DNA from: Anolis sagrei
Taxonomy: Eukaryota > Chordata > Lepidosauria > Squamata > Anolidae
Length of the DNA: 64,000 nucleotides
Assembly (NCBI RefSeq): GCF_037176765.1
Contig: NC_090023.1
Location: forward strand, 10,058,542-10,122,541
Direction: 5' to 3'
Shown: piece by piece, positions 20,237-58,354 of the stretch
Layout: each line of letters opens with the position of its first letter
Numbering within the stretch: the first letter of the stretch is position 1
Position numbers and translations under genes: made by a program
Notes under the pieces: generated by a model
Told to the model about the DNA's origin: nothing
Database searches by the model: none
What the model saw: the letters and a program-made list of their open reading frames with translations, nothing else

Positions 20237-20720
20237 ACTCTGTAGCTTCACACACTCAGCTTTTCACCTGGGGCCTTTCACTGAAGCTTCTCACACATGG
20301 CCTTCTCATAGACTAAGGCCTACCTCACACTGTGAGGCCCTCTCAAACTGAGACCTTTAGCCCACCGAAGTTTACTGACTGCTACTAAGCTACAGGCACT
20401 CCTGCTTATATAGGACTGCAGCTTTTGCTTAGTCATTGTATCAATTTAACCCTTTCAGTGCTTAATATTTCTGACAAAAGCTAGAGCACCAACCACTATG
20501 TAAAAATGATAATTTGCCCTGTTTCCATGGATTATCCGTCCATGGATTCAATGGCCCTTTGAAGGTAACCAGAAAGGATGATGTGGTGCTCCATGAAAAC
20601 AAGTTTGATACCCCTGTTATAGATCAGTGTTTTTCTGCAGGCTTTGATGACTAAAATATAGAAATAAATCTATGTTCTATTACACAATTTGTCTTATGAG
20701 AATATAAATGGAAGTTCACC
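20237..20720. other. Unassigned intergenic DNA
   Basis: It contains a CTTATATAGGACTGCAGC stretch near 20405 that looks promoter-like, but no element ends or gene could be defined. Confidence 0.3.
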
Positions 20721-20721
20721 A

Positions 20722-21035
20722 CAAGGGTGGCGCAGTGGGTTAAACCACTGAGCTGCTCAACTTGCTGACCGAAAGGTCGGCTATTTAAATCCAGGGAGTG
20801 GGGTGAGCTCCCACTGTTAGGCCCAGCTTCTGCCAATGTAACAGTTCGAAAACATGCAAATGTGAGTAGGGAAGTTAACGGCGCTCCATTCAGTCATGCT
20901 GGCCACATGACCTTGGAGGTGTCTATGGCCAATGCCGGCTCTTCAGCTTAGAAATGGAGATGAGCACTACCCAAGAGTGGGACATGACTAGACTTAATGT
21001 CAGAGGAAACCTTTACCTTTTATACCACAAGAGGT
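20722..21035 (+). mobile_element. tRNA-derived SINE family A
   Basis: The head GGTGGCGCAGTGGGTTAAAC is intact and the B box is decayed. Flanking ACCACAAG (about 20719 and 21029) is a likely target duplication. Confidence 0.8.
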
Positions 21036-21084
21036 ATCCTCAATTAAGATTTTTCTAACAGGCAAATATATATATAAAAATTAT

Positions 21085-21090
21085 TTTATT
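21085..21090 (-). other. ALG8 polyadenylation signal
   Basis: AATAAA on the minus strand about 410 bp past the ALG8 stop, the first such hexamer in the 3' flank. The ALG8 3'UTR is therefore about 21497-21068. Confidence 0.55.
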
Positions 21091-21497
21091 TACACCCTTC
21101 CCTACACATGATTGTAATTCAATTTCTTTTCTAGAGACCAGTGTGATATATTGTAACCCTTACAAATCATAAGGAAAGACAGATCCATTTAAATCCCAAA
21201 AACCAGTATTTGGCACACATAAATTGAAGGTCAAAAATTCAATTTTAAAAAGTTCAAAGTTTTTCTGTAAACAAGGTTTCTTCCCCCGGATTCTCATTTC
21301 ATACAGGAACTGTCCAAACTTCTTTGAGTATTTTGCAGTCCACTTTCTTGCTTCAAAGCCCTTAAAGAAACATAAGCCATTTGTGGAACAAGGTGTGATA
21401 TTGATACATGTACAGCCCAATGATCCTAAGTCTTCAGTTTAGCCCTGGATCATTTTCTGGAAGGATTCCTGTCGACTCTGTCCATTTGTAAACATTA

Positions 21498-47069
<25,572 letters not shown>

Positions 47070-47074
47070 GACAG

Positions 47075-47260
47075 TCTCCTTTGCTGCGCATGCGTAGTAG
47101 GAGGCAAGAGCAGCACGCGGAGTCGTCGGTATCGAATGCGCATGCGCCACGCCCGCGAGTTTGTGTTGAAGAACGGCTTCTTGCCTCAGTGCGCATGTGC
47201 GGAAGGGGGGAAATCGTGTAAGCACTGCGCCTGCGCGCTGCTTTTGAATGTGTTCCATAG
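47075..47260 (-). promoter_or_regulatory. ALG8 promoter with four NRF1-like sites
   Basis: CpG-rich and without a clear TATA box. NRF1-type palindromes: TGCGCATGCG (47085-47094), TGCGCATGCGC (47137-47147), TGCGCATGTGCGG (47190-47202) and TGCGCCTGCGC (47226-47236). NRF1 commonly drives housekeeping promoters. The transcription start is not located. Confidence 0.7.
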
Positions 47261-47604
47261 TTCATTCATTCATTGGTTTTCCAACTCCTAGGGTGAGCAC
47301 TTGGTGGAGATCAGTGTTATCCCATTGATTTAAATGGGAATGAATTATTTTAAAAACTAATAATGTAATAAGAATTCAGGGAGCAAGGTATGTTTATGTT
47401 GGAGAAGATGGAGAAGTGTGTGTTTCTGGATGTGTTCCCAATCAGCCTGTTGATTTATACTGGCTCCATTAATTTCATAGGATTATCTCAGGAAATGAAA
47501 CATAATCTACACTTGATATTTATTATTTGGTGGTTTCCCTTATTTTGGCCCCTTCAGCACTGCCATATAATTCAGATTATTAAAGCACATAATCCAGATT
47601 ATTA

Positions 47605-48535
47605 TTATTATTATTATTATTTATTTCCTTCACTTGCCAACGGCGACTCAGAGCGGTTAACAACCAGTATCAAAAATACAGTACAAAATCATTAGTCATT
47701 TAAAACAGTAATATCAATTAGTTAACATCAGGACATCAATACAACAATACAGGAAAACAACAATCCATCAGCTGGAATGTGTCCAGAGGAGGGCGACTAA
47801 AATGATAAAAGGTCTGGAGAACAAGCCCTACGAGGAGCGGCTTAAGGAGCTGGGTATGTTTAGCCTGAAGAAGAGAAGGTGGAGAGGGGATATGATAGCC
47901 ATGTATAAATATGTGTTAGGAAGCCACAGGGAGGAGGGAGCAAGCTTGTTTTCTGCTTCCTTGGAGACTAGGACGCGGAACAACGGCTTCAAACTACAAG
48001 AGAGGAGATTCCATCTGAACATGAGGAAGAACTTCCTGACTGTGAGAGCCGTTCAGCAGTGGAACTCTCTGCCCCAGAGTGTGATGGAGGCTCCTTCTTT
48101 GGAAGCTTTTAAACAGAGGCTGGATGGCCATCTGTCAGGGGTGATTTGAATGCAACATTTCTGCTTCTTGGCAGAGTGGGGTTGGACTGGATGGCCCATG
48201 AGGTCTCTTCCAGCTCTTTGATTCTATGATTCTACGTCTCATCAATAGAATCAGCATCCGATCTCGTCCATTAATCCATATTCCAGTAATCAATCAATTG
48301 TGCTGCTTAGTTGAAAGCCTGTTCGAAGAGCCAGGTCTTCACTCTCTTCCTGAATGCCAATAAGGAGGGGGTCGATCTAATGTCTGTAGGAAGGGCATTC
48401 CACAGCCGAGGGGCCACCACTGAGAAGGCCCTGTCTCTAGTCCCTGCCAGGCGTGCTTGTGAAGCCGGCGAGACCGAGAGCAGGGCCTCCCCAGACGATC
48501 TTAACATCCTAACTGGTTCATAGGAGGAGATTATC
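47605..48535. mobile_element. L2-type LINE (-) split by CR1 (+)
   Basis: The L2 3' end (minus) at 47605-47770 and the L2 C-terminus at 48236-48535 (GTRDRAFSVVAPRLWNALP) flank a plus-strand CR1 at 47771-48235. The CR1 has a 115-residue open stretch (47802-48149), [18 protein letters not shown] to LSGVI. Confidence 0.85.
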
Positions 48536-48837
48536 TGCTTTGAAGAGGATTATATGAGTTTACTGCCATAATACTAATACATATAATAAAAAACTTGATA
48601 TATATATATGTGTGTATGTGTGTACTACAAATTATGATATAGTTGATATATCAAGTCAAACTGACTCATTGATTCTGGTTCTACATTATTTAAATACCCC
48701 AAAACAAGTAGCACATCTGTGTGTCTTTCTGTTCCTCATATTTACTCATGTTTCGGAGAGACAAAACCCAGAAATATGAACCTTTGGATGAATAAGAATC
48801 AAATGTGCGTGACCGTGTGAACCCACACAATCTCTTC

Positions 48838-49232
48838 GATCATCTGGAGAGGCCCTGCTCACGCTCCCGCCACCATCGGTGGGGACGAGGGAGAGAGCCA
48901 TCTCGGTGGTGGCCCCTCGACTCTGGAACTCACTCCCCAGGGATATCCTAGTTATAGGAGTTATCCTAGTTATAGGTCACCTTGTCATGCCCAGCATTTT
49001 TAAAATTTTAATTATGACATTTGGCCCTGCCATAGGTTTTTAATGCGTCGTGGTGTTATTGTTACTGTTTATTGCTTTGTTTATGAGTTTATTTATTGTT
49101 TGTATTGCTGTTGTTGCTTTTTTATTGATGTATTTGGGCTCGGCCTCTTGTAAGCCGCACCGAGTCCTTCGGGAGATGGTAGCGGGGTATAAATAAAGGA
49201 TTATTATTGTTATTATTATTATTATTATGTTA
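48838..49232 (+). mobile_element. L2-type LINE 3' end, (ATT)n subfamily
   Basis: It encodes a degraded TREREPSRWWPLDSGTH-like L2 ending, then the 3'UTR with CCGCACCGAGTCCTTCGG and an ATT tail. AGTTATAGG is duplicated near 48955. Confidence 0.75.
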
Positions 49233-49261
49233 GAAGCTGTGAGAAAGTAACCCTGAGATAC

Positions 49262-50148
49262 CCTCTGTGGCCGGGAGAGCTTTTGCGCAATTAAAACTTG
49301 TGCACCAGTTGCGCCCGTACCTTGGGAAGTCGGATCTGGCCACGGTGGTCCACGCTCTTGTTACATCCCGAATAGATTACTTCAACGTGCTCTACATGGG
49401 GTTGCCTTTGAAGACTGTTCGGAAACTTCAACTAGTCCAACAGGCGGCGGCCAGATTACTCACCGGAGCGTCATACAGGGAGCATACCACCCCCCTGCTA
49501 TGTCAGCTCCACTGGCTGCCGATCCAGTTCCGAGTACAATTCAAAGTGCTGGTCTTGACCTATAAAACCCTATACGGCGCCGGCCCAGCGTACCTGTCCG
49601 AACGTATCTCCTTCTACGTCCCACCTCGGAGTTTAAGATCTGCTGTGGTGGCCCTGCTCTCAGCCCCTCCTTTATCTCAAGCGAGACTGGTGGGGACGAG
49701 GGACAGGGCCTTCTCGGTGGTGGCCCCTCGCCTGTGGAATGCACTCCCCGGGGATATTAGGACATCAACATCCCTCCTCTCCTTCAGGAAGAAGCTAAAA
49801 ACTTGGATGTGGGACCAGGCCTTCGGGTAGGCTGGCAGATGGATAAAGACCACCAATAATGACCAAAGTAGGAATGGACAACGACAATGCTAAATGGTTT
49901 ACGGACTTGGCTTGGTGACCACTGACCATAAGATGCATTTTAATTGCTGCTAGTCTATTGTCTGATTGTTTTAATCAGTTATAACTATGATATTATGTGT
50001 TAAATTTGTGTATTGTATATCGCATTGTATGTTGTAATTGTTAGGCATCAAATTTGTGCCTTTTGTAAGCCGCCCTGAGTCCCCCCTAGTGGGTTGAGAA
50101 GGGCGGGGTAGAAGCACCCCAAATAAATAAATAAATAAATAAATAAAA
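49262..50148 (+). mobile_element. L2-type LINE, open C-terminal ORF
   Basis: A 187-residue frame (49267-49827) encodes AFAQLKLVHQLRPYLGKSDL to KLKTWMWDQAFG with no stop, then the 3'UTR and AAAT tail. A different subfamily from 51778-53893. Confidence 0.85.
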
Positions 50149-50374
50149 TTAGGGAGTATCTGGTATCCGCCAAGCAGCTGCAGAATCGTTTACACTTCTA
50201 CTTCCTTTGTCCTGCGTACTGTGTACTTCATGTCTGGTCGCTTACTGTAATGGATGTGTTTTGGAACTGCTCTAAGTAAATTGAACCTGCTTTGTAACCA
50301 GACGTCTCCAGAGTCCATGTTTTCTTCTAAGCCTGTGCAAAACTTCCGCTAATGCTAACAATTAGATCGTCCCC

Positions 50375-50632
50375 CTCCCTCCTGACTTTCTGAAAAAAAG
50401 TAAAGACCTGGCTCTTTGAGCAAGCTTTTGAGAATGCAGAGGAATAGATAACATGAAACTATGAATGATGAACATGGAATGGCCAGAAGATGTTACTGGA
50501 TAACATTTTAAACAAGATTACACCAATGATTATATGCTTTAACGTTTTTTATTTATGTTTTATATTGTAATGTTGATAGTTTTTAATGGCACTTTTATGA
50601 ATGCCTGACATCAATATAAATAAATAAAATAA
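50375..50632 (+). mobile_element. L2-type 3' end
   Basis: The last residues (KTWLFEQAFENAEE) and 3'UTR, ending AAATAAATAAAAT. Confidence 0.65.
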
Positions 50633-51171
50633 TTTGGATTTTATATGGCAGTGTAGAAGGGACCCAAGCTTCCAAGCTCAGGCAAGATCTGGTGATATTT
50701 ATACCTGGTGGCGATAAGATAGCCCTATTTATATATACAAAGAGATGTAATAATGATGATAGAGTAAAATGATAAATGTAATAATAATAAATAGAGCAAA
50801 ATAATAAATGTAAAACAAATAATAATAACAAAGTAAAATAATAAATAACCTTGACTCGAGTATAAGCCGAGGGGGACTTTTTCAACCTAAAAAAGGGCTG
50901 AAAAACTAGGCTTATACTTGAGTATTTACACTTCAACTCCTATCTGTAACTGGATTGATATGCAAAGTACCTGTATGCTGACTACATGAAGTTTGTGTGT
51001 AAACCAACCATGTTACTTTTAAAGAAGTCGGCTTATTTTTTGTCTCTTAAGATCATGATTTAAACCAAGATGTTTTAAGGGAGAGTAGATGTTTTTTGGG
51101 CAACTGAAAAGAACACTTCTGGAACTGATATATATGCTTTTGTGCATTGGCATATCTTTGTTCCTAACAGG

Positions 51172-51475
51172 GAGGAGGGAGCAAGCTTGTTTTCTGCTTC
51201 CTTAGAGACTAGGACGCAGAGCAATGGCTTCAAACTACAAGAGAGGAGATTCCATCTGAACATGAGGAAGAACTTCCTGACTGTGAGAGCCGTTCAGCAG
51301 TGGAACTCTCTGCTCCGGAGTGTGGTGGAGGCTCCTTCTTTGGAAGCTTTTAAACAGGGGCTGGATGGCCATCTGTCAGGGGTGATTTGAATGCAATGTT
51401 CCTGCTTCTTGGCAGGGGGTTGGACTGGATGGCCCATGAGGTCTCTTCCAACTCTTTGATTCTATGATTCTATAA
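51172..51475 (+). mobile_element. CR1 3' end
   Basis: An open 76-residue C-terminal stretch ([15 protein letters not shown] to LSGVI), the 3'UTR and a GATTCTATGATTCTAT tail. Confidence 0.88.
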
Positions 51476-51777
51476 TAGTTCAAAGGGATATCTAGGTATA
51501 TCAGTCTAACAGCTGAGAAACCTAATTGCCTTGCATAAATACTAGTGGATATTTACCACTAAGGAGAAGGTTGACTCAAGCGAGTTTTTAACTCTTCTCA
51601 GGAAGATCATACTTTACAAAAGGTTATGATACCTAACAAGGTCATGCCTTTCCAAAGATTCCCAGTTTTCCCAAATGGTTATACATGCCATTTTCCAAAA
51701 GGTTATGGAAATTTCCGTTTTCCCTAAAGTTTGGCCTAACATAAAGAATTTAACTAATAATAACCAGAACACGGTTT

Positions 51778-53893
51778 GTGTCCTTTTTAAGGTCATATGC
51801 CGCGGCAATAAGAGCCGCAAAGAAAACTTTCTTTGCGGCCACTATTGCGTCTGCAAAGAACCGTCCGGCTGAACTGTTCCGAGTTGTCAGAGGCCTATTA
51901 AAACCCACCATTCAGGATGGGTGCCCTGATGACTTGGCAGCTCGCTGTGAAGCTTTTGCTCAGTTCTTTGCAGACAAAGTCGCTTTGATCCGCTCTGGAC
52001 TGGACACCACATTAGCGGCAGTCTCTGAGGATGTAACACGAGCATCTGCTTGTCCAATTTTGATGGATTCTTTTCAATTGGTTCAAACCGAGGATGTGGA
52101 CAAGGTGCTTGGAGGAATGAGAGCTACCACATGCATCCTAGACCCCTGCCCATCCTGGCTTCTAAAGGAGGCCAGAGGGGGATTGGCCGAGTGGGTTAAG
52201 GTGGTGGTTAATGCCTCCCTTCGGGAAGGCATTTTTCCAGCCAGCTTAAAGCAAGCTGTGATAAAACCGCTGTTGAAGAAACCATCACTGGACCCCACTC
52301 AATTGGTAAACTATCAGCCTGTTTCCAATCTTCCCTTTTTGGGCAAAGTCATGGAACGTGTGGTGGCCTCACAACTCCAGGCATTCTTGGTAGACACGGA
52401 TTATCTAGATCCGGCACAGTCTGGCTTTAGGCCGGGACATGGTCCCGAGACAGCCTTGGTCGCCTTAGTGGATGATCTCCGTCGGGAGCTCGACAGGGGG
52501 AGTGTGTCCCTGTTGGTGCTACTCGACCTCTCAGCGGCCTTCGATACCGTCGACCACGGTATCCTTCTGGGACGCCTCGCAGGAATGGGTCTCGGAGGTA
52601 CTGCTCTGCAATGGCTCCGGTCATTCCTCGAGGGTCGGTCTCAGAAGGTGTTACTGGGGGACTCCTGTTCTACCTCACAACCTTTGTTTTGTGGGGTTCC
52701 TCAGGGTTCAATACTGTCCCCCATGTTGTTCAACATCTACATGAAGCCGCTGGGCGAGATCATCCGGAGTTTCGGGGTGCGGTGTCATCTGTACGCAGAT
52801 GATGTCCAGCTCTGTCACTCCTTTCCACCTGCTACTAAGGAGGCTGTCGAGGTCCTGAACCGGTGCTTGGCTGCTGTGACGGTCTGGATGGGGGCGAACA
52901 AATTGAAATTGAATCCAGACAAGACAGAGGTACTCCTGGTCAGTCGCAGGGCCGAACAGGGTATAGGGTTACAGCCTGTGTTAGACGGGGTCGCACTCCC
53001 CCTGAAGACACAGGTTCGCAGTTTGGGTGTGATCCTGGACTCATCGCTGAGCCTGGATCCCCAGGTTTCGGCGGTGACCAGGGGAGCATTCGCACAGTTA
53101 AGACTCGTGCGCCAACTGCGACCGTACCTTGGGAAGTCTGACTTGGCCACAGTAGTCCACGCTCTGGTTACATCCCGCCTTGACTACTGCAACGCTCTCT
53201 ATGTGGGGTTGCCTTTGAAGATGGCCCGGAAGCTCCAACTAGTCCAACGGGCGGCAGCCATGGTATTAACAGGAGCAGGGCGCAGGGAGCATACAACTCC
53301 CCTGCTGTACCAGCTCCACTGGCTACCGATTAGCTACCGAGCCCAATTCAAAGTGCTGGCTTTGACCTTTAAAACCCTAAACGGTTCTGGCCCTACATAC
53401 CTATCCGAACGCATCTCGGCCTATCAGCCCACCAGGACCCTAAGATCTTCGGGAGAGGCCCTTCTCTCCATCCCGCCTGCTTCACAGGTGCGGCTCGCGG
53501 GTACGAGAGATAGGGCCTTTTCTGTGGTGGCCCCGCGGCTTTGGAATGCCCTCCCTACTGAAATAAGATCAGCCACCTCGCTAATGGCATTTCGGAAAAA
53601 ACTGAAAACTTGGATGTTCCAGCAAGTTTTCGGCTAACCCGACGTGATGATGTTTTGATCATGGATTAGCAATCTCGGACAACGAATTGGATTGTGACTT
53701 TAATTATGAGATGTTCTGGTCTGTATTGGTGGCCCAATACTATGTATGTATATGTATGTATTTTATATTTTAATTTTATATTTTAAATTGGAATATTGTA
53801 GTTTTAAATATGCTGTAAACCGCAATGAGTCGCCGTATAGGCTGAGATATTAGCGGTATACAAGTGTACCAAATAAATAAATAAATAAATAAG
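51778..53893 (+). mobile_element. L2-type LINE with a 619-residue open RT frame
   Basis: The frame 51778-53637 has no stop. It encodes the linker (RAAKKTFFAATIASAKNRP), RT palm blocks (YQPVSNLPFLGKVMERV, LLVLLDLSAAFDTVDH, CGVPQGSILSPMLFNIYM, CHLYADDVQLCHS) and the C-terminal domain. The endonuclease is missing through 5' truncation near 51778. The 3'UTR ends in AAAT units. Open coding over 1.9 kb points to a recent insertion. Confidence 0.92.
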
Positions 53894-55429
53894 AATTAAA
53901 CCATTTCAATTGATTTTCCGATTTCTAACCATTAACATTGCTAAGTTAATTTTGAAATCTAGGATTCCAAACTTGGTCCAAAACCACCCCTCATTGAAAA
54001 GTGACCAACACTGAAAAAATGTGGCCTATGAGAATGTTACTCAAAGTGTTGCTCCACAAGACATTGGCTGCTGGCTGGAAAAAACCCAGGAAAATAGTTG
54101 CTGCTAATGGGCATTGTGCAGGTACAACTGCAACAGGAGCTCCAATTTTGTTTGCTTTGCATTTAATGTTTGTTATAGTCCTAAGTTTCAGGGACTCTGC
54201 AGATAGGTGGCTTCTTTTGGCTGCAATCATAGGGCAAGCCACATGTCAATTATAGTTAGGTTCCCTGGTCCCGCCCCCTTTTGGGTCTTTGGAGTGAAAA
54301 GGAGCCAGTTTGGGTTCAGTCCACACAGAGAAGCTTTCCATGCAGGACATAATACTAAGAGCTCCTGTAGAAAGCTTCGTCTTCTACAGCTTGGCCGGCG
54401 TTATACAGCCCACAGCTTGGCCGAGGATCATACAGCCTTACAGCTCCTTTGCTGAGGGACTTCAGCCAGCCATCACTGAAACCTGAACTCCTTTTCCCTT
54501 GGAAGTCTACAAAGCTCTGCTTGGTAAGGGTTACTTGTGGAAGCCAGACGCAGTTGGTCCCGGGTGTAGGGACTCCATGCCAACAGAGGTAAAGACAAAC
54601 TGCCCAGATTAGAAGTTAAGGATTTCCCCATTAGTTAAGTTACAGTTAAGAAGATAGTGCCTGTTCCCTGTGGACAAGATTGAAAGAGCCAATAGACTGT
54701 TAAGAAAGCCTTAAAGTACCTGTTTGTTTTCATTAATAAAGAACTTTGTTGAACCTTTAAGCAATCTAAAGACTTTGTTTTAAGGAAATCCAAAGGCCTT
54801 TAATCTGAGGCAGCCCCGGCATCCCGTTGGGCACACAGAATTTATGTCCTGTCTACAGTCTGATGCACAGGCCCAGCGTGCAACAGCACAGGCATAAACA
54901 TATCCTTGATATATGAGTGGGAAAATGTCGATTGTAGATAGCATAAGAAGTACTGGTCTGCACAGAGAAAATAACACAACCCATTTGCATTTGCAGTCCA
55001 CACTGCAAGGGAAATCCAAGAGCAAGACTGGCCAAAACTTTAATTTCTGGCAAATTATCACAGAACATGTGAAAATCCCACAACTGAAAGGCAATAATGT
55101 ATCACACAAAAAAGATGACAAAATTGTGTCCCACAGATAACCCAAGGAAAAAGAAATTTGTTCCATGACAACATGCAACATTTTGCAACTTTTGAAGGAT
55201 GTGCTCCAAATTTACATAACATTCAAGGAAATAGAAGACACAAAAGAATCAAACTGGTCTAAGCATTCGTAGAGAAATAAAATGCATCTGTATGAAAGAT
55301 TCTGTTGCTTATGCACTATTCTATTGACAGCAACACAACAGAACTTGCATTTTATGGATTTTGTAGACCATATTAGCCTTTACCAATAGAAGAACCCCAC
55401 TAAGTGTATTGCTCCAGTGGAAACAGTTA
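53894..55429. other. Unassigned intergenic DNA
   Basis: No gene recognised. 54250-54790 has a repeat-like look and an AATAAAGAAC near its end but its borders could not be set. Confidence 0.3.
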
Positions 55430-55540
55430 TGATGGCTGTATGGCCATCTGTTGGGAGTGCTTTGATGGTGTCTTCCTGCATGGCAGGATAAGGTTGAACT
55501 GGATGGCTCTTGTGAACCAACTCGCTGATTCAGTATGAAA
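55430..55540 (+). mobile_element. CR1 3' end, old
   Basis: GGCCATCTGTTGGGAGTGCT and GGTTGAACTGGATGGCTCTT mark a diverged CR1 3'UTR. Confidence 0.6.
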
Positions 55541-55794
55541 GACTGGTAATAAACCCCGGTGTTGTAATCCTACATTGTATGTGCTTACTTAGACATAAAT
55601 CCCACTATGTTCCATTCATCTTACTCTTAGGGAAGTGCATACAGGATTGCAGCCTAAGATAAACAAATAAACATGTGAAGCTGGTGAGTTAGATGCTGTC
55701 TGCAATGTGATGACTTATGCTGGCCTTATTACAACTACCATTATTCAATTTATATCCTACCCTGTCAGATGGCTACCTATGCTCACTGCTGCCA

Positions 55795-55930
55795 AAATAC
55801 TTTGTTCCCAAACTCTGATCTTCCAGATGATTGACTTCAACTCCCAGAAGCCCAAACCAGCTTGGCCAGCTGTCAAGAATTCTGGGAGCTGAAGTCCAAC
55901 ATACCTGGACTGGGAACAACTGCTCTAGAT
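55795..55930. mobile_element. Palindromic MITE (hAT-like)
   Basis: ACTTCAACTCCCAGAAGCCC and GAATTCTGGGAGCTGAAGTC are inverted arms. The end GGGAACAACTG resembles a worn hAT terminus. Confidence 0.6.
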
Positions 55931-55974
55931 ATATACCCCATCTAGGTGCCTAGGATCTAGCTACAAATAATCTT

Positions 55975-56988
55975 TTATGTGTTGTTGAAGGCTTTCATGG
56001 CTGGAATCACTGGGTTACTGTGAGTTTGCCGGGCTGTATGGCCGTGTTCCAGAAGCACTCTCTCCTAACATTTTGCCTACATCTATGACAGGTATCCTAA
56101 GAAGCTGTGAGGTCTGTAGACAAGTGGGGTTTATATATCTGTGTTCACACTTGTCTGTTTGAGGCAAGTAAGAATGTTGCAATTGACCACCTTGATTAAC
56201 ATTGAATAGCTTTGCAGCTTCAAAGCTTGGCTGCTTCCTGGCTGGGGGAATCTTTTGTTAGGTGGGTGTTATCTGGCTCTGATGGTTTCTTGTCTAGATT
56301 TCCCCTGTTTTCAGAGTGTTGTTTTTTATTTACTGTTCTGATTTTAGAGTTTTTAAATACTGGCAGCCACAATTTGTTCATTTTCATGGTTTCCTCTTTT
56401 CTGTTGAAATTGTCCCCATGTTTGTGGATTTCGATGGCTTCTCTGTGTAGTCTGACATGGTGGTTGCCAGAGTGGTTCAGCATTTCTGTATTCTCAAATA
56501 ATATTCTGCGTCTCTGGTTGAATTACTCTGCAGTGCTTTTCATGTTCCTTGATTCGTATTTTCGCAATGCTGCGTGTGGTGGTCCCTATGTAGTCTTGTC
56601 CACAGCTGCATAGTATACAACAGATTCCTGCAGAGGTGAGAGGATCTCTCTTGTCCTTTGCTGAACGTAGCATGTGTTGGATTTTCTTAATGGGTCTAGA
56701 TAATTTGTATGTTGTGTTTCCTCATCAGCTTCCCTATGCGGTCAGTGGTTCCCTTGATGTATGGCAAGAACACTTTTCCTCTGGTGGATCTTTGTCTTTA
56801 TTCTTGTAGCCACAAAATGTCCTTCTCCCACCATGGACATTCCACAAATATATAAAGCCCACTTGCCTAGTTTCCAATAAACCTCACAACCTCTGAGGAT
56901 GCCTGCCATAGATGTGGGTGAAACGTCAGGAGAGAATGCTTCTGGAACATGGCCATACAGCCCGGAAAGCTCACAGCAACCCAATCAT
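55975..56988 (-). mobile_element. Penelope-like element with GIY-YIG domain remnant
   Basis: Minus-strand sequence at 56483-56220 encodes NHHVRLHREAIEIHKHGD and NFNRKEETMKMNKLWLPVF, the pattern at the end of Penelope GIY-YIG endonuclease domains (REAIEI-H-NxNRE). The next upstream stretch is a degraded CYTMQLWTRLHRDHHTQHC-type zinc/GIY region. The element begins with an antisense terminal repeat and ends at about 56820-56988 with a sense terminal arm carrying a hammerhead-like core (56893-56927). The reverse transcriptase is absent. Confidence 0.8.
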
Positions 56989-57561
56989 CTTTGACCGTAT
57001 GAATTCTGAAAGGGCTCAGAGAATGTCTAACTTTTGTGGGCACGGCTTGTGGACAACATCATGTTGCTTCCTTTCCCTTCTGGCAACCAGACAGCAGAAC
57101 AGTTTGTGCAAATATCCAGCACTACTAGCTTCCTACCATTTTGCCTTGCTCCATTTTCTCCTGTTGTTGTCATTCCAAATATCTAGAGCTTGCATCTTTA
57201 TTTCTTCTAAATCTGATAAACTGGGCGTTCACATTTAAAAATAGAGGCAAAACTGTTACTCTGAGGGATTTGAACATATTTATATTTATGTGCCTGAGCT
57301 CATATGATGTAGGTGAGGGAATGTGTTTCAACAATTATCATGCTATGCTCAACTCAGAGGTTTCCTTCACTCAGAAACCTTTTCACTGTTGAAGTTTAGC
57401 TTGTGCACAAGTGCATACATCTCTAAGAATTGTAGCTTCATAGCAGCAATTTCTGATAAATTAGATTGCACTAGTATCCAGAGGGAAAATAAGAGATTAG
57501 TAGACGTCTTCTGCCAGTAGACAAAAGAAGACAATTTTAAACCCCCCATCTCTAAGTAAAC

Positions 57562-58261
57562 CAGTGTTTCTCAACCTTCCTAATGCTGTGACCCCTTAAC
57601 AGAGTTCCTCATGTGGTGGTGACCCCCAACCATAACATTATTTTTGTTGCTACTTCATAACTGTAATTTTGCTACTGTTATGAATCGTCATGTAAATATC
57701 TGATATGCAGGATGTTTTTACAAATCCCAAATATCCGATATGCCCAAATTTGAATACTAATGGGGTTGGGGGTGATTGATTTTGTCATTTGGGAATGTTG
57801 GAATTGCTGGGATTTATAGTTCACTTAAAATCATAGAGCCTTCTGAACTCCACCAATGATGGAATTGAATCAAACTCGGCACACAGAATTCCCATGACCA
57901 AGAGTAAATACTGGGAGGGTCTGGTGGACATTGACCTTGAGTTTTTGGAGTTGTAGTTCACCTACACCCACTGTGGACTCAAACAATGGTGGATCTGGAC
58001 GAAACTTGGCACAAATACTTAATATGCCCAAATGTGGATACTGGTGGAGTTCAGGGAAAATAGACCTTGACATTTGGGAGTTGTAGTTGTTGGGATTTAT
58101 AGTTCACCCACAATGAAATAGCATTCTGAACCCCACCAATGATAGAATTGGACCAAACTTCCCACACAGAACCCCCATGACCAACAGAAAATACTATGTT
58201 TTCTGATGGACTGGCGACCCCTCTGATACCCTTCGCGACCCCCGCAGGTTGAGAAACACTG
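57562..58261. mobile_element. SPIN-like hAT, non-autonomous, 700 bp
   Basis: Termini CAGTGTTTCTCAACCTTCCT and CAGGTTGAGAAACACTG are flanked by an exact 8-bp AAGTAAAC (57554-57561, 58262-58269). The first 160 bp (TAATGCTGTGACCCCTTAAC, TTGCTACTTCATAACTGTAA, ATGTAAATATCTGATATGCA) match SPIN elements as I remember them. The middle carries the GGGAGTTGTAGTT units shared with 22515-23166 and 45515-46555. Confidence 0.82.
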
Positions 58262-58354
58262 AAGTAAACCATTCAAATATTACTAATTGTTTTTCGAGAG
58301 TAGAGACAGGCAGTTTCATTCCAGCTGTGGGCTATTCTATAAACTCAATACAAC

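Noticed and set aside
20237-20480. Possible promoter or terminal repeat around TATATAGG
   Set aside because: No borders, duplication or downstream gene supports it.
47070-47258. In-frame extension of ALG8 exon 1 to an upstream ATG
   Set aside because: It lies in the CpG/NRF1 promoter region and human ALG8 starts at the equivalent of 47069.
54250-54790. Possible solo LTR
   Set aside because: A late AATAAAGAAC and repeat-like appearance, but no matching ends or target duplication could be set. At most an old fossil copy; not annotated.
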